Position numbers and translations under genes: made by a program
The notes under the pieces: model-generated
The model's database searches: none
The model's input: only the letters and a program-made list of their open reading frames with translations
What the model was told of the DNA's origin: nothing
Part shown: piece after piece, positions 1-6,372 of the stretch
Position numbering within the stretch: position 1 is the stretch's first letter
Layout of the letters: each line of letters begins with the position of its first letter
IMG/VR virus record: IMGVR_UViG_3300035670_000078
Location: 1 to 64,000 of that record
DNA: 64,000 nt
Strand: one strand, 5' to 3'
DNA from: a virus

Positions 1-50
1 CCCGGATCATTATATATGAACGGGGGTGCCGTGTGCCGGTGTGCGGGGAT

Positions 51-75
51 CGGTGTGTGTGTGTGTGTGTGTGTA
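51..75. repeat. GT dinucleotide microsatellite
   Basis: About eleven consecutive GT units are visible. Such tracts are prone to slippage. No function is implied. Confidence 0.9.
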
Positions 76-176
76 GGGGGCCGGGGATAATGGGACCGGT
101 GGTGCGGGAAGAAATGGGGCCGATGCCTGGGGGCCGGGGATAATGGATTGAGGCTCGGTGGATAGTGGGGTGGGGG

Positions 177-238
177 GTTATTCGATTATCTGCGGAGGGA
201 TAATGGGCTACTCGATTATCTGCGGAGGGATTATCGCC
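177..238. repeat. Tandem ~32-bp repeat, two copies
   Basis: Two adjacent units share TCGATTATCTGCGGAGGGAT followed by AAT or TAT, starting near 181 and 213. Related GGATAATGG motifs lie on either side (near 83, 138 and 281). The layout resembles iterons of a replication origin or protein-binding sites, but no initiator target is identified. Confidence 0.75.
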
Positions 239-687
239 TGGGGGCCGGTGGGGTAGGTGGGGTAGGTGGCGGTGTGGTGGTGTGGATAATGGGGGTAGGG
301 GGGATTATCTGGGTAGCATCCTGAAAAGGGTTTGGGGCGTATTTTTCTGGGGAGGTGGCAGTGGGACCCTGGCGGGAGGGGTAGTTTTTTGTTTCTTAGT
401 GTGAAGCTCGCGAGCAATAACCCTGCAAACCCGCATAGAATAAGGGTTTGCGAGTATTCGACACCCTCGAAACTTTTACCTTGCAAAGTGGAGAAGGTTA
501 GTGCACACTTTATTCATCGGTCGGGAGGGAAACCCCCGACGCGATACTCTGAAAATCGAGACGTGAGAGAGAATCGGGAGGTAGGCTAGTCCTACCTCCG
601 AGAAGAGAGAGTGAACTAGGTTTACCCTCTCCTCTCGGATGACCCGAGACCCCGCTGGTGGGTTTACCAGTGATAGGAAGTAACACA

Positions 688-1035
688 ATGCGAAAGCGCA
701 TCGTAGATCCCAAGAATCACATCGTCCTCCCGACCGCGACGGCTTCGGCCGTCGCGGAGACTCCGGCTCCGGCTCCCTCGGTCGCGACGGAAGTCGCGGC
801 CGAGTGGAATCAATCTGGGACCGTCTTGACCCTCACCGGAATGGTGAGTGTGAAGTTGGTCGCGACCCGAGACGGGTCGCGTAACTTCGCGATGGTGACC
901 ATCGGGGAGGTGTCCTTCCCTGCCCCCGGGGGCTATGCCCCCGTGGGCGGGGATGTGATAACGGTACGATTGGCCTTCGACGGAAGGTATTTCAAGTGTG
1001 TACCGTACACCCTAAAGGTCGTCACGAAAGCGTGA
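688..1035 (+). CDS. Hypothetical protein, hairpin-studded gene 1
   Basis: 115 aa, unrecognised. The start at 688 is chosen because AGGAAG lies 7 nt upstream. The protein has a basic N-terminus, an Ala/Pro linker (about 24-40) and a beta-rich C-terminal half, perhaps one small beta domain. The gene itself contains perfect inverted repeats: a 10-bp stem with TTCG loop at 734-757, a 9-bp stem at 861-881 and a 17-bp stem at 1010-1047 that straddles the stop codon. It is the first of four small genes with this architecture. Confidence 0.65.
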   Translation: MRKRIVDPKNHIVLPTATASAVAETPAPAPSVATEVAAEWNQSGTVLTLTGMVSVKLVATRDGSRNFAMVTIGEVSFPAPGGYAPVGGDVITVRLAFDGRYFKCVPYTLKVVTKA

Positions 1036-1073
1036 CGACCTTTAGGGGAGCCCCGACCCGCAAGGGTCGGGGC
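1010..1073 (+). terminator. Stop-spanning hairpin plus GC hairpin after gene 1
   Basis: A perfect 17-bp stem (1010-1026/1031-1047, loop AAAG) encloses the stop codon at 1033-1035. A second stem follows: GCCCCGACCC, loop GCAA, GGGTCGGGGC (1050-1073), then CTTCCTT. The second hairpin resembles a terminator with a weak T-tract. The first would hinder ribosomes at the stop codon or protect the 3' end. Confidence 0.5.
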
Positions 1074-1091
1074 CTTCCTTCGGAGGTGTGA

Positions 1092-1346
1092 ATGAAAGTC
1101 AAGGTTGATTTTCATCGGGCGTGGCCGTGGGGCCGCCCGATGAATACGACGCTGATTCGGCGTCGTGGTTCCCGATGGGTGGGCCATCGGGACCACGGCG
1201 CCGCGTGGCGCCGCGTGGTTGCTAGCATCCACGCGGCGCACCCCGACCCGGAAGATGGGGTCGGGTTTGAGAAGTACGCCACGGTCCGGCATCGTTGGAC
1301 CGTGGCGCTTCCCCACCGGGGCGAATGGTCGCCCTGGTGGCGCTGA
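1092..1346 (+). CDS. Hypothetical Trp/Arg-rich protein, hairpin gene 2
   Basis: 84 aa, unrecognised. GGAGGT lies about 4 nt before the ATG. The product is basic and rich in Trp, Arg and His and has no transmembrane segment. Much of the coding sequence is inverted repeats with 7-12 bp arms (1112-1143, 1146-1166, 1167-1194, 1208-1239, 1277-1307, 1313-1340). The protein may be real, or the RNA structure may be the selected feature and the frame incidental. Confidence 0.45.
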   Translation: MKVKVDFHRAWPWGRPMNTTLIRRRGSRWVGHRDHGAAWRRVVASIHAAHPDPEDGVGFEKYATVRHRWTVALPHRGEWSPWWR

Positions 1347-1459
1347 ATGGGACGGGGGGCCGCTGGCCCCCCGAGACGAGAGGGCGCGACCACGGTCCCG
1401 CTCTCTCGTCTCGGAATGTCCCGGGACCTTCCGGCGGGGATGCCGGGTTGGAGTGAATC

Positions 1460-1798
1460 ATGACATACGAATTCGGCCAGTATTTTCTGGCCGTGATCGC
1501 GATCGCCTTCGGGCTGTTCGCGATCACGGCGTCGGCGCGGATGGCGAAAGCCACCCGCGCGGAAGACTCGGCGGTCGCGGAAGCGACCGCCCTCCATTTC
1601 TTTGCAGCGGGGATGGCGGTCTTTACCGCCATCCTCGCCCTGCTCGTCGTCCTGTTCGACGGCCCCGCGTGGGCCGCGAGCGGGACGACCCTGCTAGCCT
1701 TCGCAACCGCGAAGGCTAGCAGGATGGCGAGGGCCCACCGCGACGCCATGATGGCGTCGCAGTGGGCCGATCACCTGCTCACCGGCAACCGCCGGTGA
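1460..1798 (+). CDS. Small membrane protein, hairpin gene 3
   Basis: 112 aa. GGAG lies 7 nt before the ATG. Two hydrophobic segments (about residues 7-24 and 48-72) predict an inner-membrane protein; the segment between is Ala-rich and charged. The family is not recognised. The gene holds perfect inverted repeats at 1474-1493, 1491-1529, 1570-1591, 1611-1634, 1690-1723 (15 bp) and 1740-1760, and a 15-bp hairpin at 1772-1805 that contains the stop codon. The hydrophobic pattern supports real coding despite the palindromes. Confidence 0.65.
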   Translation: MTYEFGQYFLAVIAIAFGLFAITASARMAKATRAEDSAVAEATALHFFAAGMAVFTAILALLVVLFDGPAWAASGTTLLAFATAKASRMARAHRDAMMASQWADHLLTGNRR

Positions 1799-1947
1799 GC
1801 AGGTGGGGGCCGACCCTTGCGGGTCGGCCCCCTCTCGGAGCGAGCGCCCCGCTCGCTCCGAGGCGTCAGGCGATCGACTCGATCGCCTGACGCCTCGGAT
1901 GGTCCGAGGACCCGACCGGCAGGGGATGCCGGAAAAGGATGGGGCCA

Positions 1948-2121
1948 ATGCTGCCCCGGTTGAAACGGCGCTGGGTGAAACGCCCAATGCCTCACGTCGA
2001 AGCGGTCGGGCGCAAGTGGCGCCCGACCGCCCACGCCCATCGGGCGGTGTGGATCGCCTGCGCTTGGCGCAGGTGGATCCGCACCTGCGCCGCCCTAAAC
2101 TCCCTCAGGCGCTGCGCCTGA
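1948..2121 (+). CDS. Hypothetical basic Trp-rich small protein, hairpin gene 4
   Basis: 57 aa. AAGGA lies 8 nt upstream of the ATG. The product is strongly basic and Trp-rich, like the product at 1092-1346. Its stop codon lies inside a perfect 15-bp hairpin (2097-2129), repeating the arrangement of genes 1 and 3. It is accepted mainly because of this shared architecture. Confidence 0.4.
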   Translation: MLPRLKRRWVKRPMPHVEAVGRKWRPTAHAHRAVWIACAWRRWIRTCAALNSLRRCA

Positions 2122-2136
2122 GGGAGTTTGATTGCA

Positions 2137-2165
2137 GCCCCGACCCGATGGGTCGGGGCCTTTTG
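2137..2165 (+). terminator. GC hairpin with T-tract
   Basis: A 10-bp stem, GCCCCGACCC/GGGTCGGGGC, is followed by CCTTTT. The same stem occurs at 1050-1073, and a related one (GGCCGACCC/GGGTCGGCC) at 1805-1832. It is a likely rho-independent terminator for the small operon 688-2121. Confidence 0.6.
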
Positions 2166-2222
2166 CGTTTGGGCTGCCCACGCGCTACGCTGCACGCCTA
2201 CGGCCTGCAGCTTGAAAACCGC

Positions 2223-2261
2223 AAAAACTCCGCGCCTCCCTCCGGTCGGCGCGGAGTTTTT
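2223..2261. terminator. Bidirectional terminator-like hairpin
   Basis: A perfect 14-bp stem begins with AAAAACTCCG and ends with CGGAGTTTTT, with an 11-nt loop. The A-tract on one side and T-tract on the other fit termination in both directions. Confidence 0.65.
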
Positions 2262-2302
2262 CGAGCCGAGGGGGCAAGCCCCCTCGGGCTCCCCCAATAT
2301 AA

Positions 2303-2362
2303 AGGACCGTCTCTTCGAGCCGGCCGTTTATATTATAAGAACGACCGTCTCTTCGAGCCGGG
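2303..2362. repeat. Two-copy direct repeat with flanking inverted repeats
   Basis: GACCGTCTCTTCGAGCCGG occurs twice, about 37 bp apart. The first copy lies between AATATAAA and TTTATATT arms, the second between GAACGACC and GGTCGTTC arms. Each copy is therefore the loop of its own hairpin. Confidence 0.7.
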
Positions 2363-2514
2363 TCGTTCGGACGCCGAGGGGGCGGCGCCCCCTCGGACTC
2401 CCCCGCAAGCGGTGGCAACGCTTCGCGTGCGATGATTAGATATCCTTGCCTTCGATAAATATCCGAGGGACGGGAAGCTGCAACAGCCCCAGCAAACTCT
2501 GTGGTACCCGAAAA

Positions 2515-2569
2515 GCAGGAGACGCTGCGCTCTCCTGCACCTCTCGCTACTCGAGCGGCTTCGCCGCTC
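2515..2569. repeat. GCAGGAGA hairpin and GAGCGGC hairpin
   Basis: GCAGGAGA (2515-2522) pairs with TCTCCTGC (2531-2538) over loop CGCTGCGC. It is followed by GAGCGGC/GCCGCTC with loop TTC (2553-2569). The first hairpin recurs three times at 3069-3195. Confidence 0.85.
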
Positions 2570-2580
2570 CCCAGGGGATT

Positions 2581-2668
2581 GGCCGCAGGCGATATAGATA
2601 CATCTTGAAAAGGGGGGACAAATGACAGGGTGACAGGATGGTTATTTGGATTTCCCCTTAAAGCTAAC
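2581..2668 (+). repeat. ~85-bp direct repeat, copy 1
   Basis: Begins GGCCGCAGGCGATA, then CATCTTGAAAAGGGG, and ends with GACAGGATGGTTATTTGG and a CCCCTTAA tail. Orientation is the same as copies 2-5. Confidence 0.85.
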
Positions 2669-2707
2669 GCTCGGGGAAATAATGGGGTGGGGTTGGGAAA
2701 AGGGAAT

Positions 2708-2795
2708 GGCCGCAGGCGATTATAAACATTTTGAATGGGGAGGGGGGAGTGGTGGAGTGACAGGATGGTTATTTGGAAATTGGGGTAAGGGTAAC
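2708..2795 (+). repeat. ~85-bp direct repeat, copy 2
   Basis: Same conserved blocks: GGCCGCAGGCGAT, CATTTTGAA, a GGGGGG run, GACAGGATGGTTATTTGG, then GGGTAACG. Confidence 0.85.
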
Positions 2796-2801
2796 GGGGA
2801 T

Positions 2802-2890
2802 GGCCGCAGGCGAGAGTAAGTGTTTTGAAAAGTGAGGGGGGAGTGGCGGAGTGACAGGATGGTTATTCGCATTTCCCCTTATGGGTAACG
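2802..2890 (+). repeat. ~85-bp direct repeat, copy 3
   Basis: Conserved blocks GGCCGCAGGCGA, TTTTGAAAA, GACAGGATGGTTATTCG, CCCCTTATGGGTAACG. Confidence 0.85.
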
Positions 2891-2928
2891 AGAATATTTG
2901 GGGATGGGTAATGGGGAGGGCCGCAGGC

Positions 2929-3010
2929 GGGATAGGGGCATTTTGAAAGGAGAGGGGGGAGGGGTGGGATGACAGGATGGTTATTTGGATTTACGTTTAT
3001 GGGTAACGTG
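2929..3010 (+). repeat. ~85-bp direct repeat, copy 4
   Basis: Conserved blocks GGCCGCAGGCGG, CATTTTGAAA, GATGACAGGATGGTTATT, TTTATGGGTAACG. Confidence 0.85.
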
Positions 3011-3014
3011 GAGG

Positions 3015-3053
3015 CTGGGGGAGGGGGACGCCTTCGGCTCCCCCTCCCCCAGA
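3015..3053. repeat. Perfect 14-bp G/C-rich hairpin
   Basis: CTGGGGGAGGGGGA pairs with TCCCCCTCCCCCAG. An inner GCC TTC GGC extends the stem. It would be very stable as RNA or single-stranded DNA. Confidence 0.85.
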
Positions 3054-3068
3054 CCCCCTCCCCCTAGA

Positions 3069-3233
3069 GCAGGAGACGCTGCGCTCTCCTGCACCTCTCG
3101 CTCCTAGCGCAGGAGACGCTGCGCTCTCCTGCACCTCTAGCTCCTAGAGTTCTGCCCGCTGGGCAGAACTCGCAGGAGACGCTGCGCTCTCCTGCACCTC
3201 TAGCTCCTAGAGTTCTGCCTGCAGGCAGAACTC
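3069..3233. repeat. Tandem hairpin units (3 x GCAGGAGA, 2 x GAGTTCTGCC)
   Basis: GCAGGAGA hairpins occur at 3069-3092, 3109-3132 and 3172-3195, each followed by CACCTCT and GCTCCTAG. Alternating with them are GAGTTCTGCCC gct GGGCAGAACTC (3147-3171) and a perfect 24-bp palindrome GAGTTCTGCCTG/CAGGCAGAACTC (3210-3233). The two palindromes differ in a way that keeps pairing. Confidence 0.85.
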
Positions 3234-3471
3234 CGGCCCCACAGTCTCTCATTGCCAGAATAAACCTCAGTGTGTGGGGGCCCCGTGTCGCCCAGTGGGT
3301 GCGGTGGCAGCGCTCCGCGCGCGTCGTTTGCTATCAGCAGCCCACGTCCCTGCTCGCACCCCATCCACCTCGACGGGCAGCATATTTCCTCCGATGCCAG
3401 CTCATTGCTACCCGACCTGCTAGGGGCTACCGCCCCTAGGACCCCGTAGGGAAGGGTGGGGATATTGGTAA

Positions 3472-3564
3472 GGCCGCAGGCGATAGGGAGACATTTTGCA
3501 AGGGAGGGGGGAGGGGGGAGGATGACAGGATGGTTATTTGAGAATAATGATTAAGGTGACGGGG
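3472..3564 (+). repeat. ~85-bp direct repeat, copy 5 (displaced)
   Basis: Conserved blocks GGCCGCAGGCGATA, ACATTTTG, GATGACAGGATGGTTATT. It lies about 460 bp after copy 4, separated by a block of strong hairpins. Confidence 0.8.
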
Positions 3565-3596
3565 AAATAGGAAGAGGGGAGAGGGGGGAGGAGAGC

Positions 3597-4084
3597 GTCC
3601 TCGTCAGGACGCTGAAGAAGCATCGGCCCTCCTCAGTTTGATATCATCACCATCAGCCCCATAGGAGGTGGGAAAAGTAAGTGGGGGGTCGCAAGAGGTT
3701 GGTGGATACGCATCATGCCGCGAGTGTGCACTACACACGAGCGCGGGCTCGGCGTACGCGGGGACGCGCTCTCGCTTCGCGCGCGTCCCCGCCAACGAAA
3801 ATGCGACAGCGCTCCACACCTCCGTGCGGCTATCCATTTTCCTGCTCGCTGCGCTCCCAGAAAAATGGGCCGCACGGGGCGTTCCGCGCCATCGATTTTC
3901 GTTGCACCTCCCCCTTATGCGCTCGTGTCCTCATAGTGCACGCGGCAAATAGCTGCGTATCGACCCCAACCTCCAGCGACGGGGTCCCACTGAGCTGTTC
4001 CCATGGGGCTGACGGCGAGGAAGGTGGGATGAGATAGCAAACGGAGGGGGACTCGATGTTCTAGGTCAGCGTCCTGACGAGGAA
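3597..4084. repeat. Segment bounded by an 18-bp inverted repeat
   Basis: TCCTCGTCAGGACGCTGA near 3597-3615 is the reverse complement of TCAGCGTCCTGACGAGGA near 4067-4084. The left copy is also a small hairpin (CGTCCT cgtc AGGACG). The ~450 bp between contain further palindromes and no convincing gene. The layout suggests a MITE-like element or a very large stem-loop. No target-site duplication was identified. Confidence 0.6.
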
Positions 4085-4865
4085 GCTCTTTATTAAATAT
4101 TATAAAGGGTGATGATCGGATAGGATCAAGTGAAGAACAGACTGACTTACGCATTGAGCAAGAGGGTTTTGTCTGGAGCTAATTCCAGTTACCGGTCGAC
4201 GAAAAAGCGGAGATCGGGATATAGGGGAGGCTGAACGGTTTATTCGGATGAGAGAGTTGGGAAACTCTCGGGTTCTGGATTTATTCGTAGAGTAGGCTGA
4301 TGATCCCGTCGAGAGACGAAAAACCTCAAAGGGCTGTTGGACTGATTGCAAGTCTCGGTCACTTGGTATCGCACGGTAGGCGCAACATCCAGTTCTGGTG
4401 CGAAGGAACTGCCGCCTATGACGGGTTAAGAAGTGTGTTAGACTTCGAATGCCGTGGGTATCACTCTAGAGAATATTCTAGGGACTCGGGAAATTGAGTT
4501 CTCGAGTTGGACAAACAACAGAGAGTATGAGGATCGAAACCTAGTTCGAGATGACCAGGGGGTGTGGTAAGGTCCACCGTCTGGTCAGGGTAGGGACTGG
4601 GAGTGGGGTTTGGGTACCTCCTCGCACGCATGCAGCATCTCCTAAGGCTGCGAGCGCAGCGAGCACCCCAACATCCTGCACACTCCCCCTCCCCCTGCCC
4701 GACTTGGATCTCAGTTTACCGTTTACGGTAGACCCGGCTAATAAACAGGTGACCCTGGATAATAAGGTGGTCAACCGTGGCGTAAAACCCATGCACCGAT
4801 TATCCAGTGGCCCTGGCTTCCTCTGAAGCGAAACTGCCTCGACTGGGGCAGTAGGCGGGGATGGT
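4085..4865 (+). ncRNA. Candidate large structured RNA
   Basis: Many short and long-range helices nest plausibly. They include GAGAGTT/AACTCTC with a GGGA loop (4251-4268), CGTC/GACG with a GAGA loop (about 4308-4319), TAGGCG (4377-4382) with CGCCTA (4413-4418) inside CACGG/CCGTG (4371-4375/4452-4456), GAAGT/ACTTC (4430-4446), GACCAG/CTGGTC (4552-4586), and CTGGATAAT with ATTATCCAG (about 4755-4807). GNRA-type loops and multibranch nesting are typical of large phage ncRNAs such as GOLLD or ROOL. Membership of those families cannot be shown by eye. Confidence 0.4.
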
Positions 4866-4892
4866 CCCGCCCTGATGAGCCAGGAGGCGATA

Positions 4893-5105
4893 ATGAGAAT
4901 AACGATGCCGACGAAGTCCGATAAGTGCCCGGCCTGCGGGTCGGGGATGATTAATCGTACGCCCAGAGAGTGGGTGGGCCGGTCAGATATGATGGTCTGC
5001 CCGAAGTCCGAATCCGAAAACGAAGACGCGGGCCTCGAGGGTCTCGTGCTTCGAGAACGGGTCGGCGGAAAGGTGGTGCGCCAGGTGGTCTGGTGCATTG
5101 GATAG
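4893..5105 (+). CDS. Small zinc-ribbon protein (paralogue of 8237-8443)
   Basis: 70 aa. The start at 4893 rather than 4875 is chosen because AGGAGG ends 5 nt before it. A CPxCG pair near the N-terminus, followed by an RTPxEWxG motif, is shared with the protein at 8237-8443, and a late Cys could complete a zinc site. It probably binds zinc and may mediate protein or nucleic-acid contact. The function is unknown. It opens the plus-strand small-gene block directly after the structured region. Confidence 0.75.
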   Translation: MRITMPTKSDKCPACGSGMINRTPREWVGRSDMMVCPKSESENEDAGLEGLVLRERVGGKVVRQVVWCIG

Positions 5106-5152
5106 ACTGTACTTCCAGTCTAGTGGAACGAATAAAACAAAAGGAAAATGAC

Positions 5153-5467
5153 ATGCAATGTGAAAACTGTGGTGGTCGGATGATCGGCGATGGCTTCAGC
5201 CGTCCTAGAACCTGTGAGATGGTGTCCTGGGAGGGCCAGGGCATCGAGTCGATTATCTTCTGCGAGGAGGAGAAAGCAATGTTCGAAGTGATCACGTTCT
5301 TCAACGACATGGGCCGTACATGGCACGTCGAGGTTCAGAAGGCGGAGGGCTCCGGTAACGGTGAGCCGTCTCACTCGGTCCACCCCACCTTGGCCGCAGC
5401 TCAGGAGGCAGCACGGGACCTCTTTGCCCAATTCGGTAAGGAGGGTGACGTCCTCTTCCTCGGGTGA
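5153..5467 (+). CDS. Zn-finger-like hypothetical protein, possible internal start
   Basis: 104 aa from the ATG at 5153, which follows AAAGGA. The N-terminus has CxxCGG and two more Cys that could bind zinc; the C-terminal ~60 aa look like a separate small domain. An in-frame ATG at 5280 has a very strong AGGAGGAG about 7 nt upstream, so a shorter 62-aa product may also be made. The family is not recognised. Confidence 0.65.
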   Translation: MQCENCGGRMIGDGFSRPRTCEMVSWEGQGIESIIFCEEEKAMFEVITFFNDMGRTWHVEVQKAEGSGNGEPSHSVHPTLAAAQEAARDLFAQFGKEGDVLFLG

Positions 5468-5544
5468 GCGTCTTCTCTTCCTCCCCTTGGAGATGCACCC
5501 ATCCAAGGTTCGAGGTTACTGGGGGGTGCGAGGAGGTGATGGGT

Positions 5545-5751
5545 ATGTATCAAATTAATGTGAGAGGTCGTGCTTGGTGGTGGTGCGGGGGCCTGTCCCC
5601 CAGCGCCGCCGATGTAAAGGCGATGGAAGAGACCCACATGTGCCCCTCGTGCGGGGGCGGGTTCGTTCCGGGCTTCCTCGGCCCGGAGTGTGAAAACCTA
5701 AACGAAGGGCCGTTCGACGAGGACGGCGGGGGGGACGACGACTATGAATGA
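5545..5751 (+). CDS. Small CPxCG zinc-knuckle protein with acidic tail
   Basis: 68 aa. The start at 5545 is 8 nt after AGGAGG; the ATG at 5539 is too close. A WWWCGG stretch, a CPSCGGGF knuckle and a Cys about 14 residues later suggest a zinc site. The C-terminus is Asp/Gly-rich and acidic. It overlaps the next gene by 8 nt. Function unknown. Confidence 0.65.
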   Translation: MYQINVRGRAWWWCGGLSPSAADVKAMEETHMCPSCGGGFVPGFLGPECENLNEGPFDEDGGGDDDYE

Positions 5752-6007
5752 GCTGTATGATCTGCTACCGCTCAACGCCCGGATCGAGGGGGCGTGGGCG
5801 GTGGTTTCGCAACTGAAGGCGCAGGTGGAGGCCAAGGCCAAGGCGTCCATCGATCCGTGGGAGAAAGCCCATGCGATGATCGCGACCCATGAGCTGGCCG
5901 AGGCGATGCGCCGCCTGGATCAAGCGCGCCTGTCCGTGATCCAAGCGTTCGCCGAGACCTTCGACGATGGCGTCGATGCGCTGCTCGGCGGCTGCGACGA
6001 AGAATAA
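5744..6007 (+). CDS. Hypothetical helical protein
   Basis: 87 aa, almost entirely predicted alpha-helical with Ala/Glu/Lys-rich segments (about 17-75), and soluble. The start overlaps the previous gene by 8 nt, suggesting translational coupling. No family recognised. Confidence 0.65.
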   Translation: MNELYDLLPLNARIEGAWAVVSQLKAQVEAKAKASIDPWEKAHAMIATHELAEAMRRLDQARLSVIQAFAETFDDGVDALLGGCDEE

Positions 6008-6031
6008 TCCACAGTTAAGGAGGTAATCACT

Positions 6032-6361
6032 ATGCGTCTTGTTAATCTGACACCACATCTGATCCGTGTTCAACCCGTGCTCGACGGGGAAATCCTCGAG
6101 CTGCCCAGCGAGGGCGTGGCTCGGGTCACCATCACCGACGAAATAATCGGCGACGTCGATGGTATCCCGGTCGTCGCCGGCACCCCCGGTGAGGTCACGG
6201 GTATCCCCGACCCCATTGAGGGCGTCATCTTCATCGTGTCGGCCATCGTCCTTTCGGCGCTCAATGGGAGCCGTAAGGACGTCATGGCGCCCGACACCGG
6301 GCCGACGGCTATCCGAAAGGATGGCCAAGTCTGGGCCGTGACCCGTCTTCGGGCACGCTGA
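6032..6361 (+). CDS. Conserved NLTPH-type phage protein
   Basis: 109 aa; GGAGG lies just before the ATG. The N-terminal NLTPH motif, the mid-protein GIPV, the EGVIFIVS segment and the RKDVMAPDTGP block match a small conserved family found in phages and bacterial genomes whose function is unknown. No membrane segment. The gene is followed by the first copy of the threefold RNA motif. Confidence 0.8.
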   Translation: MRLVNLTPHLIRVQPVLDGEILELPSEGVARVTITDEIIGDVDGIPVVAGTPGEVTGIPDPIEGVIFIVSAIVLSALNGSRKDVMAPDTGPTAIRKDGQVWAVTRLRAR

Positions 6362-6372
6362 CCCACACAAGG

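Larger units (their letters stand above)
1..687. other. Non-coding left end: G-rich repeats and leader
   Basis: No convincing gene. Bases 51-75 are a GT microsatellite. From about 77 to 320 the sequence is G-rich with repeated GGGATAATGG/GGATTATC motifs. Between 400 and 660 are several hairpins, for example a perfect 9-bp stem GGAGGTAGG/CCTACCTCC around 579-601. The last part is a probable leader for the gene at 688. Confidence 0.6.
734..2396. repeat. Dense array of perfect and near-perfect hairpins
   Basis: More than 25 inverted repeats follow one another every 30-60 bp through coding and non-coding sequence. Strong members, as arms and positions: 10 bp 734-757; 9 bp 861-881; 17 bp 1010-1047; 10 bp 1050-1073; 11 bp 1208-1239; 11 bp 1277-1307; 9 bp 1353-1373; 11 bp 1372-1413; 12 bp 1491-1529; 15 bp 1690-1723; 15 bp 1772-1805; 12 bp 1805-1832; 12 bp 1834-1862; 18 bp 1857-1899; 12 bp 2002-2030; 15 bp 2097-2129; 14 bp 2223-2261; 10 bp 2374-2396. 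Loops are usually 3-9 nt. Arm sequences differ, so this is not one repeat family. Confidence 0.9.
2397..4892. other. Long gene-poor region
   Basis: No reading frame here has both a ribosome site and a plausible protein. The region holds five ~85-bp direct repeats (2581-3564), GCAGGAGA hairpins, a segment bounded by an 18-bp inverted repeat (3597-4084) and a multi-helix RNA-like region (4085-4865). Nearly 2.5 kb of such sequence is exceptional in a genome where genes otherwise overlap. Confidence 0.65.

Noticed and set aside
1803-2435. Long plus-strand frame of 210 aa
   Set aside because: It has no ribosome site and runs entirely through palindromes. The composition of the hairpins keeps several frames open.
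2581-3564. CRISPR-array reading of the ~85-bp repeats
   Set aside because: Repeats are too long, imperfect and unevenly spaced, with no unique spacers of constant length and no cas genes.
4297-4325. Second CTGATGA with a GAGA-loop hairpin and following GAAAA
   Set aside because: Four extra bases separate the core from the stem, and no stem I or III is evident.
4085-4600. Group I or group II intron
   Set aside because: No domain V-like or P7-like core and no interrupted gene on either side were recognised.
4551-4826. 91-aa plus-strand frame
   Set aside because: It has no ribosome site and lies in the multi-helix RNA candidate region. The Pro/Ser-rich product is unconvincing.
4838-4900. Hammerhead-ribozyme-like CTGATGA core (4872-4878) between a GGCGGG/CCCGCC hairpin and a GCC/GGC stem
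   Set aside because: The segment after stem II reads GATA rather than GAAA and no stem III can form. The second stem is the AGGAGG ribosome site of the gene at 4893.
5100-5135. tRNA-like anticodon arm near GACTGTACTTCCAGTC
   Set aside because: Only one hairpin is present. No acceptor stem, D-arm or TpsiC arm could be built.
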